64,000 nucleotides of DNA, from NCBI GenBank assembly GCA_935421135.1, contig OW285190.1:16626501-16690500 (forward strand), in the 5' to 3' direction. This DNA comes from Bugulina stolonifera (lineage: Eukaryota > Bryozoa > Gymnolaemata > Cheilostomatida > Bugulidae). The position numbers and the translations under genes were made by a program. Under the pieces are notes generated by a model that was not told the origin of the DNA, did no database searches, and saw only the letters and a list, made by a program, of their open reading frames with translations. Below, in pieces: positions 12,911 through 26,500 of this stretch; the stretch's first letter is position 1, and every line of letters starts with the position of its first letter.

Positions 12911-13979
12911 TCACTTTCCAAAGTTGGAAGTTCCTCCAAGTTGGCTGGATGTGGAGAGATCGGCGGATTTCTCACACATAGTGTTGACTAGGCTGTTCCT
13001 GCTGAGACAGGGGTCATCCCACCACATGAGGTTGGATCCCATGATCATACATGGCTCCAGTCTTGTTGTATAGCCAGAGTTAGGTTCACCAGGAGTAAAC
13101 CTTCCAACTCCAGGGTAGATTGTCTGTGCTCCCTTCTCCGTCACCCAGTACCAGCCTTGACCTCCGGGTCCGTTGTCCAGCAGTCTACCTCCCAGCCAGA
13201 AGGTCTTGCCTTTCTGTTCTGTAATATCATATTACTTACTTTTTCATTCAACATCATTTTTGATGACATAGGCCGAATGAAGTAGAAATTGTGCGAATTG
13301 TAGAAACATCAAGTTGTTATTCTACTTACGGGTGTAAAGATAGTTTCGCACCCAGTTGGCCTCACTGCTGGTTCTTGTTGAGAACTGTTTGGCACCGAGA
13401 CTTTCGCAGTGCTTCTCTGCCTCGAACCATGTCAGTGGTGCATTGTAGAAAGCTTTCAGGCAGGTACCAAATGGCGTTTCAACCCAGCTAGCATCTCCAC
13501 AGGGTGTCTTTGGTTCGGCTGGATCCACCTTATCACCAGGATCTACAGGGTTGAATGGGTCTACTGGGTTGAATGGATCAACCGGGTTACCTGTATCACC
13601 ACCAGCATTGTCTGAGTCACCAGCACTGCTAGAACCAAATGGATCTGAAGTCCCGTCTAAACTTCCTTCAACATAAACATGGTGTTGATTCATATGAGTG
13701 AAATACATCTATGATTTACCTAAATCAGATCTATGGTTGGCATATCATACTATACGATAAGCAATATGGATTGGTTTAGAACGTGAAGAGGGAAGGCACA
13801 GTCCTCCAATGAAACGTTCCATCAACAACACACTACCAACAGCACATCCTGCCAATAGCACACACACCAACAAAGCAGCCCATAAACATGATCTGCTATC
13901 CTAGCTTACCATCCAAGTTGAAGTTCTGAGCCTGACTGGAGAACACAAGAGCACAGACAAGAAGTATTAACCTAGCCAT
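12911..13979 (-). CDS. Secreted C-type lectin
   Basis: Three exons: 13979-13910, about 13656-13330 and 13218-12911, joining into about 234 residues. Exon 1 is a signal peptide (MARLILLVCALVFSSQAQ). A low-complexity linker has tandem NPVDPF units (about residues 47-63). A single C-type lectin domain runs from about residue 76 (PCGDASW) to the end. Visible hallmarks are WFEAEKHC, FWLGGRLLD, GWYWVT, the mannose-type EPN triplet (about 177-179), WWDDPC in place of WND, and a late Cys in MCEK. EPN plus the acidic WDD suggests Ca2+-dependent mannose or GlcNAc-type binding, but specificity is inferred. Exon 2 could instead start about 10 bases upstream, adding three or four residues. The gene is convergent with SRP72. 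Confidence 0.9.
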
Positions 13980-15231
13980 GGTGTCGTGTACATCCACTCA
14001 GTATGACTGTGTCCAAAGAGTGTGCCTACTGATGACCTGCACTCTGTTTTACTCCCCTACATCCTGTACATGTAGGAGTGTAGGTGAACAATGACAACCA
14101 GGGGAGGGGGCAGAGGGAAGGGGGGTTAAACAATCGCCTCCAATTAGATATGGATGATCATAATATGGTGATCTAGTAGACAGTCATAAAATTTTACTTC
14201 AGCAAAAATGGTACTGGATTGATTTTCTTTGAAAGAAAACTGATTGGTACAATCGACTAGCCTATAGAAGCTACAATGTATATTGTAGTAAGGTGTTGAA
14301 ACAGTCTACAAAAACATACTGCAGGACGTAAGCCAATATATTGTTCAATCCGCCCAAACAATAGCAACGTATTATGTTTTCCAGCATGTGGTTGGTGTAA
14401 ACTAACAGCTGCCCTTGTGCATCACGTGCAAATGTTCAACTTATTTTGCCTACCTTGCGTGAAGATAAGATTTGTGTTGTGATACATGTATATAGGGCAC
14501 CTAGCAGTGTTGGTGTGTGGACTGCATATTCAATTTACTGTGACATTTGTGATCTACTCATTGACTAGTGATAATATGCACAATAATAGCCTGATTTATT
14601 CAAATGCGCAATTGGCATATTCGGATATTGCACATGTAAGCTTTATAAATAGCAATCTGCAGCAATAACAATTTAGTTTTTTATTTAACTGTTCTGCTAT
14701 CTGACAATTAGATAATTTTATATTTGGAGAAGGAAATTGGATGATAAAAGTAAACTCTTACATGTACATTGTCAAACACATGGTGGCACATACAATACAT
14801 GCACACAATGCACACAACAATCAACAACATATTATTATATCAAATTATATTATTACGTTATATTACAATATCATTACATGTATTAGTACCTTGATATGTC
14901 AAGAAAGGCTTTCATGTGTCGTTCTATTTCGTACCAAGACTCTAATCGAAAATTTTGAGAAAACAAAACTTTCTTTTAAATATTTCGATGTTGGAGCTTG
15001 TTAACTATAATGCTCCAACGAGCCTTCCCTTTTCTAATATGTATATTTATAGCAATGCAAGATATATCCTATCTTACCAAAATTTTACTTGGCAGACCTA
15101 TAATACTACAGTAATTGGTGTTAATTTTGTCAAATTTTGGCAGTCTGAAGGTTATCTGCTTTATTATTTTCTTTGTGGGATTTTTCAGTGTCAAAATGAT
15201 CGTTCTACTTATTTTAAACGTGGACAAACAT
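13980..15231. other. Intergenic, no gene seen
   Basis: AT-rich sequence with a short purine-rich tract near 14100-14125 (GGGGAGGGGGCAGAGGG). No exon with a recognisable family signature is present on either strand. Confidence 0.4.
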
Positions 15232-17528
15232 TTAAATCCCATGGACATCAATTTCATAGGCTTGAAAAGCGAGTCCTGTTGTATTTAGCTGTATCTGAAG
15301 AAACTGCCCGATCATGGGAGTGTCGCAGTTGATAAGTGTGTCATATTGATTGAGGCTGCCGTCATGGTAGGCACACAGGCTATTCACTGTATCAAATATG
15401 TCCATTTCTTTCTCAGCAATGGTCACCATAGCATTTCTGGTGTTAACCCAGTCTCCACTGAACTGAGCTGCAAATATAATACATAGATATTAGTATGTAT
15501 TTCAATCATTGCAGCTATTCCATTTCGCGCATAATTGCCATAACAACTAAACTATAATGAATAATTCATTGGACTAAATGAGTAAGGGCCATTAAGCCTC
15601 AGATCCAGTTATTTTGATGTTGGGGAAATAAATTCTAAAATTCTTATAAATTAAATTCCTAGCAATCGTAATGCAGAAATTAAACTATCTTTTTGAGCAT
15701 GCACATTAAGCCTAAGTGATGCTATATTGTATAATTTCATAGTTAAAACTCTGTATACTACATAGATATACATGGTGGATACCTCTCTCAGCTCTGTTTA
15801 GGACTTTCACTGCCCAAATACAGTGTTTTCTCTCCAAATCTACTCTCCAATAGGGCTTATCTTCTCCTTCCGTAGATATCATACTGGCAAACTCAGCAAT
15901 TCCTTTCTTAGAGGGAAGATAAATTCCGTCATTGGCCTTGGACGCATCAAATGAATACACATGATCAGCTAGAACTGAGGACATGTTTGCAGGTTTACCT
16001 ATCAAATAAAATTGCATGCACATGAATGGTATGTAACTAGCCTCTGCTCCAGAAGCCTAGCCTCCTCCCTGGCCTTTATATGTTGTCTTATTTGAACAGC
16101 AATTTATGTAGTGCTTGATCTTGACTTCTGGCAATTCCTTGACTAAACTAAGTAAAATGTACATGTCACAACAAACCTAAAAATGGACAAGTTAAGTCTA
16201 ATGGACTATATATTGCATCTACTAGACTAAACAATATACAAGTCCTGCTGTAATCACCTAACTATTTGATCATGTCTGCCAACTCCGACCAGGTTTATAG
16301 AAAAATGCTAGTATTTGGTGACACTCATATGAATGTTTCATTGGTTTACCTCTGGCTAGTAGAAAATTAGGGACGAGCCCATCTTGTATGTAGACCTCAT
16401 AGCTGCCTCTGTCATTGTGAACCTTGACTAAGTTAACACATGACATTAGATAGCATCTGGTCTTCGTCTTGCTAAAGCTATATCCAATACAGTCAACAGA
16501 GTTGACACAATCTGTAGCACAGCTGACTTTAGAAACTCCAGCCGTGGGTTGAGAGCGAAGCTGATTCATTTCAGAAATATCTGTCTTGAACAGTTTATAT
16601 GTTGTGAAGTGTGTCGAACACAGAGTCAGGCTGACTGAAAACCATACTGTAAAATATTTTCAAAACATATATGACTCCGATGCAAGAGAATTTCTAGATA
16701 ATGCTATGATACAATTAGTGATTGTCAACAGAGCCAGGGAGGATGACACTGATTAAAGCAACTGTAAATTTAAAGTCATGTACAATGTGTGGATATAAAT
16801 TAATAACCACTGATAGACTGATGTGTTTCAATGGCTGCCTTGTGGGTTAATTACAATATGCTCAGTATTTTAATTTATTCTCTGTGCCTTCAACTTCTAC
16901 ATATTTGCTGTAGCTTACAGCAAATATTTATATATAAGTTCTTGCTAAAATAAAATAAGAAAAGAATTGGCAAACACTTTTAGTGCTGAAGTTTGAGCAA
17001 CATTCATGTTATCACTAAGTACCCTTTTTCAATATTTACTTGTTAAAGTGGAGGAGCATATTTTGAAATTATACAACAAAAAATATTTGAACAGTTTTAT
17101 AAGTAATTATATTAGATGTGGCAGCTTTATTAGCTCATTAATTATAAAATCAATAAGATGTCTTATTATTAGTCTACTACTAAAGCTGAAGTAAATATTA
17201 AATTGATATTTGGAATAATTATCTTTCTATATCATATTGACAACCTGCCAAAATCTATCACTGACTGTTTGATATCTAACTATTCCTGGACCTGTAATAC
17301 CTAGACAGGAATTATGTTGTTAACCTACTTACATGTATGATCTACTTACATGTATGACCTACTTACATGTATGACCTACTTACATGTATGATCTACTTAC
17401 ATGTATGACCTACTTACACGTATGACCTACTTACTGTAGATGGTGTTCTTGTTTAGGAGTAAGAAACTATAGACAAAAGTGGTTGGCAGTTCTACATGGA
17501 AGTTAAAGTCGCTAAAATTTCTACACAT
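15232..17528 (-). CDS. PAN/apple plus F-type lectin domain protein
   Basis: Exons 17528-17435 (candidate first exon), 16646-16350, 15998-15783 and 15467-15232 join in phase 1 throughout, giving about 280 residues. Exon 2 encodes a PAN/apple-like domain with six or so cysteines (VSCATDCVNSVDCIGYSFS, RCYLMSC). Exons 3-4 encode an F-type lectin (fucolectin/tachylectin-4) fold. Recognisable parts are GKPANMSS, FDASKANDG, YWRVDLER, VLNR, FSGDWVNTRNA, and the terminal GQFLQIQL...YEIDVHG. The exon 2-3 boundary falls in the linker RGKP, the usual domain start. The region that normally holds NRxDCC reads NRAER, so the usual fucose-contacting residues and Cys pair are not conserved. The first exon is the least certain part: it gives a hydrophobic segment when joined to WFSVSLTLC, and its donor lies in a tandem repeat. 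Confidence 0.8.
17325..17440. repeat. 17-bp tandem repeat carrying splice donors
   Basis: Six full copies of CTACTTACATGTATGAC-type units start at 17325, 17342, 17359, 17376, 17393 and 17410, with a partial seventh at 17427. On the minus strand every copy contains GTAAGTAG. The copy nearest the exon is the donor used in the PAN/F-lectin model. Confidence 0.9.
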
Positions 17529-18697
17529 GAAATTTGTCAGAATTATGGACATACATGTAGCTATTCACTTCTTTACTAAACAAGAACTTCTTTTGTAAAA
17601 CCTCAGAAAATCACCTAAAAATTGTTTATTTCAACTCGGTATACTTTACATGATACCCAACTGAAAACCACTGTGTAACATGAATTGAAATCGGAACTAA
17701 AACGAGTAAATAGTTTATATAATAAATTACTGTCTCCTCATGCCTGCAATAACTACAATAATATAAAGGGTATTGTCTTCCTTCCCCAAACACAATTGTA
17801 GGCCATATTTAGTCATACCATACCTATTAATAGTCTTTCATGTCCATGCATCGTGAAAGAAATACTCACTGACGAGTTGTTCCCAAATGTTGCATCATAT
17901 CTAGAAAGTGTGTCGGCTGTCAACTGTTTGAACTTTTTCAACACTAATGGATATAAGTTTGTACAGGCATACATGTGCACAAATTTATATTTCTCATGAA
18001 TTATTTATGGATTGTTCTTCATCAATATCTAAGCTGATTGAAGAAAGCTCTCAAGAGCCTATGAGTAGAACTATTAGTACGACACGATTGAACTTCAAGA
18101 AATATTAAAGAGATACTGGAGGTCACTTTTTCTTACATCATTAATTTTTCCGAGCCGAAAACAGTGTTGAAGTTGTATGAGCAACTTTAGTAAAATGACT
18201 TATACTTCTCGCAGCTTCAACATTGATCGGATTTTATTTTTATGTATAGCAGTTATTTGATAAGACGTATAATTATTTCTTTCTTACTTATGCAGCGATG
18301 AATCATTATTTACGTTGTAATCATACAGCCATTGAAAATCTATGTACATTTACAGTTTCAATGATGAAGAACCGATGGCATTTTTGATCTAAAAAATGTA
18401 TATACATGCACATATAAAGTTGGTAAAATAAATAAATGCCAAGAAATTGGTTTCATCAAAGCAATACTGTACAAAAAAACCCTAATGAATTGTAGAGTCC
18501 ATAAAAAGAAATCGATAATAGATTCTACAGCGCATAAATTTCAATGTTGTTGAAATTAGTTAACTTTTATGCTTGGAATGTTGTTCGACTGTGGAATGAA
18601 GTATTCTTTCTAAGTTGGAATGTATTGTTGGCATTAGTGTAATAGTTGACTATAATAATCGTACTTATGCTGTAGATTCGTTGACGTGAGCCACATA
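17529..18697. other. Divergent intergenic region, no gene seen
   Basis: This AT-rich stretch separates the minus-strand lectin from the plus-strand adaptor and should hold both promoters. No clear TATA box or upstream exon is recognised. A small ORF near 17900 (minus) ends at a GTGAGT site but its phase does not fit the lectin exon. Confidence 0.4.
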
Positions 18698-21600
18698 ATG
18701 GCCTATCTACTTAAGGCTAAGCAGAATATAGAACAGCAAGATGTCGCTGAGTTCAAGGTCAAGAAGGAAAAGGTAAGTCTCTGAGGCTATATCATAATAT
18801 GATGCCGTGTGCATACTAGCGATGGATAGACAGTTTACCGACAGCATTTATTCACAGTAAGAGGCCATTGGCGTTTTGCAGCTTTTGGATGCCAATCTGC
18901 TTTTTCATACTCAATTTATTGCCATGGATTTTTTTTGCGGATTAAACAATTATACTGCATATCATCATTAAAATCCTCAGAAATACCTATTTGACTTCTC
19001 ATTTGACTGAATGAATGCATCTCTGCGATGATTAATATCAGTTTATTAACAACTGGACACATCACAGAGTATCAGATCTTTGTGGTTAGGCATGGTGAGA
19101 TTTAGATAGTGTAAACTTGCTTCTTTGTTAATTGGTAGACAAATTGAAAAATCTAAGCACAATTATTTGAAGTTATCCCCTCTCCACTCTTAATTGTCTC
19201 AAGAGAACATAACTCCTAAGAATCTAATTAGAAGAATTCAACTGTTCAGATGATTGCTACTACTTTACTTACTTTCACTGTTTTAAGTACTTGCAAAGAA
19301 GAAAGCAAAAGAGAGAACTGAAAGATACAGCTCAAGCCTTTGAACCTGGTGGAGTGTTTGGGGGTCAGATAGCACCCCCCATATTACAGAAACACAAAGA
19401 GGAAAGTGCCTTCATCCGGTATGCAGAGGTTTGTTGAATTTGCATAATATTGTATCATACATTAGCTACATTAAAACGGGAAATTAATTTTGGCAAACAT
19501 GTATAATGTACATTATGTGCTACTACAGCATTACCTTGTTCTTCAGTATTCCTCACCACTTAATATTAATATAATACATGTATATCATATTTATTACTTT
19601 ACTAGTTTGCAGGAACTTTCTCAGTACCTGGTACAGATCATTCTGTCAGAGTAGAGTTTGTCAGGAAAAGACTAAATCTGATGAAGGTACATCACTTACT
19701 AGTAAAGCATATATATTATAATTATGTATATATAGAGGAATGTACGTGTTTGTACCAAACATTATATTATTATAATATACATGTATATACATGTGGGGCC
19801 TAACTTTCATCTTGTCTGTAATTGTGTATGCACACATCTCTATTATTTTATGAAATATTTAATACATGTAGATCATTGCACCTATTTGATTAGTGAACTC
19901 ACAGATATACATGTAAATAAAATTGTCATTAATGAACAGGTGATTGTTCGAAGTAGGCCAGTGCTTGTGATTGTCTCAGCTAAAGGTGTAAAGGTTACTG
20001 ACAAGCGTGGACAGGTAGGTAGTCTAAAGTTATCTCCTCATTTCTTATCGCAAATAGAACACCTCACTCTTCATTTTATATCAACATGAATTATAATTTA
20101 ATTTATGTTAGTTACTTGTTTTAAACATAATTACTAGTAGACATTCAACAGTAGAAAATTGACCGATCATACTGTTTGCATTGTGATGGCAGTTTGATTG
20201 TTTTGAGGAAAACGTTTTTAAGTTCTAGTGAACAAAATGTTCAAATTGTTGTCAGGCAGTGAACATTTTTTTCGTACTCACATCTTATTTTTTATTGCTG
20301 AAATGTCTGCCAAGAATCTACATAAATCTCTAATTTGAGACACAGGTGGATGTGCAGCTAAAAACAGTCTGATTCCCCAATTTGTATAGTTTCCTAGTGG
20401 TCAAAAATTTATATAAGCTTACGGTACTAACAGAATTCAATTCATAAATGGTAATTGAGTTACATAATTATTTATTCTGTTGGTTTCTCCAATCATTGGT
20501 GTTTGCTAGGCTCTGCTAATGGCCCATGCAACCCACAGAATCTCATACTGCACCTGCTTACCTGAAGAGAGGCTGTTTTGTTTCCTAACTCGAGAGCCGA
20601 AGTGCTCATTAGCTATTCACTACTGTCACGTATTTACAGCCCCCAAACCTGCACAGGTAAATGGAATTCAAACTATCTGTAAGGTGATGAAATATCATTT
20701 TACTGATGAAAGTATTGAAACAGAACTGTACCAAAATACATTAGGTTAAATGTTTTTTTTTGGTGTTTGATGATTCTCCATCAATTAAACCAATTAAAAA
20801 GTTGCGTGTACACGTGCTGCGGTCTATGTCGTAACTCTCAATTGTACCAGAAAACTGAACCCAGAGTGGGAAGATTTCACATTCTCATGTTAAACGCTTT
20901 TTCACCCAAAATTAACTCACTGAAAGATGCGCGTGTTGTATTGATAAAAACATACATTGGTGTGTACATATGAGTACATTTGAAATACGATACAGGTCGA
21001 AGAACTTAACACTATATTAGGGAATGCGTTTAAAACTGCTCATTCAGCGCAGAAGTCGGCTATAACCACGTTTAATGATAAGATTGCTGAAGAACTGGAA
21101 CACCAGAGGGAGCTGTATGCTGAAGTGCAAGAGAGAAACAACAAAGAGCAAACCCAGGTTACTTCGATGTAGTACCTTACATGTATTTAGTATTCTTAAA
21201 ATTTGATTTTTTGCAATATTCTAACTAAATACAGGTAGCTTTAGTACACTTCTACAGAAAAAATGAAGGCGTTATGCTCCTTTCAACAATCATCATTATT
21301 GGTGCCTGACGGCATAAGTTAAAGCAAACAGATAATAAGGAAAAAGTATAAAGTGATATAGGCCTTGTACACGTATTCTGTGTTTAGTACACAAAAAATG
21401 TGTATAGAATGTTACAGGGGAAACTGAGCAATATATTTCCATTTGTAGAACAAGAAATTAGAGAGGATGAAAAAATTGACGGAATCTAATGGACAACGGT
21501 AAGGTATTTAAACTTGTGAATTTTTGTTCTAATGCAGCAATAATGAGCCTATATGCGTGTATAACAATCATAATTTATTGTAGCTCACAGGTAAAATTTG

Positions 21601-22954
21601 CAAGACTAGTCTTTTATGACACATTACTGAATATTTGTGTTGCATATATTCTGATTCACAAATACTTTTATACAGTTTAGTTTGCTATTTGTTATTTGGA
21701 GGTAATAATACCCTGATTTTAAGTTATCTGTCATATCTTTAAGTCATTCAAGTGTTGTGTTTACGCAGAAAAGTTTCCACTGATGAGAAGTATAAAGTCG
21801 ATTTGGAGAAGTATTCCTGGTATAGACCCAACATGTCAAGGTAATATTGGTCTACTAGCACTATAAAAACTAATAAAATTATGCCATGGTCATATACGAA
21901 TGTACAAGTATACATTTATATAGAGAAGCATAGGCTGAACGTCAAATGTTACCACTTGAACATTTGTGTTTATTGTAGTCGAAACCACATCCATGAAGCG
22001 ATATTATTTTATGCAGTCTCCAAAGGCATGTAATAACGCATGTATTATGTGGATGGAATAGTAGGGTAGATTTGGCCTAAATTACTTTAGTTATATTTTT
22101 ATATGATTAGAGAGGAGGCTTTGGATTATCTGCTAAAGAGAGAGATCGGTTCGTTTGTTGTTCGTCCGAGCACCAGCCACCAAGGAGATTATGCGTTGTC
22201 AGTACGTGTGCACTTGAACGACAATGTGTCAGGGATATCTCATTACCTGCTAGTGAATAGCTTGGAAGGCGTGCAGTTTAAGGTAATCTTGTTTAGTAAG
22301 ATAAATATTCAGGGCAATATCAGTTTTTACTATAATTAGTGTCTACACATCTAACATTTAATATGCAAACTAACCTATTTGCGCTAACTAGGACTGGTGG
22401 TTATAGCATTATTGTACTGCAGATGGTAATCCTTAGGGAGCAAACCTTGACTGTAATGCTAATCTTTCATTTAATGTCTACCTGATGACTGTCCACACTT
22501 CTTGTTGCACTTGTTAGGGGTGGGTGGGACAAGAGACTTTTTCTGGGCAGCTACCAGTTTTTATTGCTTTTGAAAATTTTAGTATCTTAATGGAAAAAAC
22601 GGAAAATTTTATCAAATATTTATGTGTTGCTCTACTTACAAACTTTGCTAGAAATATTATCAGCATGGTACAGGCACTGGATCCACCTTACCTACAATAT
22701 AACTGGCAATCAATATATTACAGCTATGTGGTAGTGTATACCTGATAGCAATATCCATAGTAGCATTGTACAATGTGATAGCAATGAGGCAGATTGGAGT
22801 GCTCCGAATCTATTCAGTATCACATATTGTAAAACAGGGATTGGATAAGGAATGGTCTAATTTGGCGGCTCTAATAGTACATCACAGTATCATGCCAGAA
22901 CTACTCCCCTGCACCCTGAGCTTACCAGATACTCCAGTAGAGGACCAGAAGTAG
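18698..22954 (+). CDS. PTB-SH2 adaptor protein (SH2D5/Shc-like)
   Basis: Ten exons: 18698-18772, 19288-19428, 19606-19686, 19940-20014, 20510-20656, 20996-21157, 21449-21498, 21769-21840, 22111-22282 and 22838-22954. The first six junctions are phase 0, then 2, 2, 0, giving 363 residues. A charged N-terminus is followed by a PTB domain (about residues 70-195: FAGTFSVPGTDHSVRVEFV, VLVIVSAKGVKVTD, MAHATHRISYC, HYCHVF). A short charged helix (about 200-245) leads to an SH2 domain (about 260-355). Its FLVRES motif reads FVVRPS, with the phosphotyrosine-binding Arg at about 286. The end of SH2 (LAALIVHHSIM) is in the last exon. The order PTB then SH2 is that of Shc and SH2D5; MAHAxxRI after the PTB core strands favours SH2D5. 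The role inferred is assembly of phosphotyrosine signalling complexes. No kinase or CH1-type region is visible. Confidence 0.9.
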
Positions 22955-23024
22955 TACATTGTACACTGCATCCTCGCATGAACGACCAAGAGAATGCATG
23001 CAATCGAGAAGTAGCCACTGACAC

Positions 23025-23135
23025 CCATTAGTTATTGACTACAATTCAAAGTTATCCTCTCTTACTTCATCTTATCTTTCAGGACAAGTGTAAGTAAGAT
23101 AGGATAACTTTGAATTGTAACTAATGGTTTTTGGT
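23025..23135. repeat. Imperfect hairpin after the adaptor gene
   Basis: ACAATTCAAAGTTATCCTCT (from about 23041) and its near-complement AGGATAACTTTGAATTGT (23101-23118) form a stem of more than 25 base pairs around a short loop. The flanking words CATTAGTTA and TAACTAATG extend the symmetry. It lies about 80-150 bases past the adaptor stop. Confidence 0.75.
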
Positions 23136-23586
23136 GCCATGCTCTCACCAAAATCCTACCAGTAACAGCTCAATGACAGTACGTTATTAGATTCGTGCAC
23201 TGTATAAATACAGGCAGTTCATTAATGAATAACAAACATCTGAGCAAGAATATAATATCTAACATATTTACATTTTATGAGTAAAAGGCTTAACTTTTAG
23301 AAGAGTGTAACATACGCATCTACAATAATGCAGCAGATATCACTTTGAAAACTTACTTCGAAAGGTCAATGTATGATGTAAAGATAATAGACTGGGATTA
23401 AAATTATATCCTAACATTTAAACCGTCTATGTACATCAAAATGGGGACCCCACTTCTTGTCAGTTACAGTGTGTCCAGGCTAATATGTTTGCAGAGATTT
23501 GCAAAACATTTTTGGTATACATTATATATAGTAGCCATGGTGTTATGTATACCTCTATGGTAATAATCAGCCTACAACATAAATAG

Positions 23587-26500
23587 TTATGAATATTGTA
23601 AGTTTAAATCTGTCAACTCTCCCAGTTCTCTCTCTATCTTGTCATCCATGAGTTCGTTCTGTTCTACAGTGAACTGTGATTTCCATCCACCACTTTTACC
23701 TGCAATTAGAAATAATGACAGCATTCACTGACTTCATACTTGTAACTACACAGTTATGTGTTTACCAATCATTATGCTGCCAGCATTTATAGCTTTATTG
23801 TTTCATATTGATATTAGTGCTATATTAGTGCCTCATATAGAAACCCAAAGTCTAACATAAATTCTCAACCAGGACTCTTCAAAAAGAGAAAGGGCTATCC
23901 TTGGTTCCAGCAGGTACAATATTATATGCTCAGCTATTTTCTTACCTTTTCTATACAAGATGTGCAAGGAACCAGCTTCTTTTTTCTTATTCTCGAATGT
24001 GTTGGCTGTTACTACTCTGTCCACTTGCTCATTGGTCAGTTCTATACTCAGAAACTCGGCTATCTTGATTACGTTAGCTCTCAGGTCCTGTAATAGCGCA
24101 CATACCTCGTATACATGTACATGTATGTATCATATCAATGGATGCCAAGTTGTTCACATACATACATGCACATATCGGTGAGGAGTCAATCTCATGCTTT
24201 ACAATGTAGACTTCCACGTGAACAAGTGCATTCTATTCACATGTACATCTGTTTTAAATATATATTGAACTATCTAGTAAGGTATTTGGACTTGCAATCT
24301 GATTTGGTTAGAAAAGATTTCCACTGTACATGTAGAAACTGACAATCCCTAGTTGTGGTATGCAACAGTGAATTTAGGTGCAAAATGGATGGACCAGAGA
24401 ATTATTGTTAGCCACAGCTCATATTATTTAAAAAAATATTTTACGTAGCAAACCATTTTTCTTCTAAAGTACATACTTTGTTAATAAAATTTATTGTTAG
24501 CCCTAGAGGCAGACCAGCCACTTGACTTAAGTTGGGGACTGAAAATAAAGCATTGGTTATAGAGAATTGCAGACCAGTATTTACAACGTTACCTTCTTCA
24601 TATCCTCAAACTGTAGATTCAGCAGGTTGGTATTATGTCTGTTTGGGTACTACTGCTTGAGAAACCAGAAATAGCCTCCGTGTGGCACTAAAAGTTATTA
24701 AAGACTTTGATCAGTTCAATTTTCAACTCAAAATATTATACATGTACATTGTATATTGGAACCTATAAAATGTCACAAATGATAAAAAATAATAGTTCTA
24801 AAGCAAAACGGCACTCCCAAAGCTCTTCAAAAACTATGAACATACTAAAGAGAAGATAACAAGTGCTGCTAATTTTAAAAATATAAAAATGGTGTTTCCT
24901 TATTTTGAGTAATACCTCTACTCAGATCCATTTAGCTGGAGTCAGATATCACGTCTTTTAACATGTATATTACATAGGCTCACCTTTCTCATCTAGAAAG
25001 TAATGGAAATATTCTTCCCAGGACAGGTTTGGGTGAATCATGCCAACTTTTTTAAAGAATGGGAACCCACTGCAAGCGACATCTTTAGGGTTTCTCAGAC
25101 AGTGAATCACCTAAAATAAGACAACTCCAAATCACTGACTGTTTTAATGGTGGTTTATTAGTATACATGAATATCTGTGATAGGACAAAGTATTGTACAT
25201 GTGCTATAGGTTTACCTTGACCTTGCCCTGTCTAACTCTTTCAGGTAGCCAGTCCCAAGGTAGGTGAGTTGATATAATCCTAGGACTGGTCAGATTGTCC
25301 ATATGTGACATCAAGTTTTTCTCATCTGTAATGCACAAGCAAACAGGACCATGTAACATACTATGACCTAGATTGTGACCTAGATTACAGATGCATATCG
25401 CCGGGTCCAGATACATGTACTTATGTCAAGGACATAATGTCGCTGATTAATCACTGATTGCATTTGATTGTTTTGTGCATGTTCAAGGCTAACACGCTGA
25501 ATGATCACAATCTTGTCACAGTCACCAGCGTAGCATGTTGTGCTGCCTGATTTTTTCAGAAAGTTGTAAAATTCATCAAAAGGAATTACTTAGAAGCCCA
25601 GCCAGATCTTCCATTTGTACTGTAATCAAAATGATCCCATATAATGTATGACTTTTGGCGACTGCGCATAAAAATCCAAATGAAAAGTAATGTTACATAT
25701 TATGATAACCTACTTGCAGATTTTCCGTAATCAAATTCCATTCTAGATTGGACTTTGAACTCCTTTTCATAGAGGCCTTTCTCCTTATATATCGTGGAGA
25801 TCACATCCTCAGTAAAATTGGTCCCTAAGAGAAAACATAAGCAGCGTTTCTCTTTAAAGAAATTGTTCACATGCAGTTTGAATTTTGGGTTAACACAGAT
25901 ACCAGTGGTTTCTCATAATAACTTTAATTACAAGGAAACCTGACTCTGTATACCTGTTTTAGGGTAGGTTACTATGACAACGTCGTCTGGTCTAAAGGCA
26001 TCGTACTTAGTAGCAGCATGGAATCGCTCTTTAGCAAATAAATCAGGTAAAGGCATACCATTGTATTCATAGTAACCAATGATTCCGTACTTGCACTTTT
26101 CAATTCCTGAAACAAAACAAAAACTACATGATATTTGCTTCTCTCAATTGCATTTTAGTTCCTGTTGTTCTACGAGGGTGTGGCAGATACAGGAATTTTA
26201 CAACGTGGTAGCTAGCCTGTAATAGAAAGCCTCAGGCTAGTTCGCATTAAAAAGCTCAGGCTAGACTACTCAACAGACTTTCCATATTATAATAAAGCAC
26301 TACATGTATGTTAGCAGAAAAAACATAGTGGGTCTAATTTTGATTGAAAGATCATTACACTCTATTGTTTTATTTAATAATCAGTCATTAGTTACTGCTA
26401 CCAAAGTCATGTATGTTCTTAGGTAGCCAAGAAAATTAAGCCTAAGACGCATTCTGGCAGTTTACAACATAGCCACTGTTCCAGGCGCCATCTGAGGATG

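Noticed and set aside
17870..17910. ATGATGCAACATTTGGG... ending at GTGAGT as first exon of the lectin
   Set aside because: Its phase (2) does not fit the phase-1 acceptor at 16646, and it is not hydrophobic.
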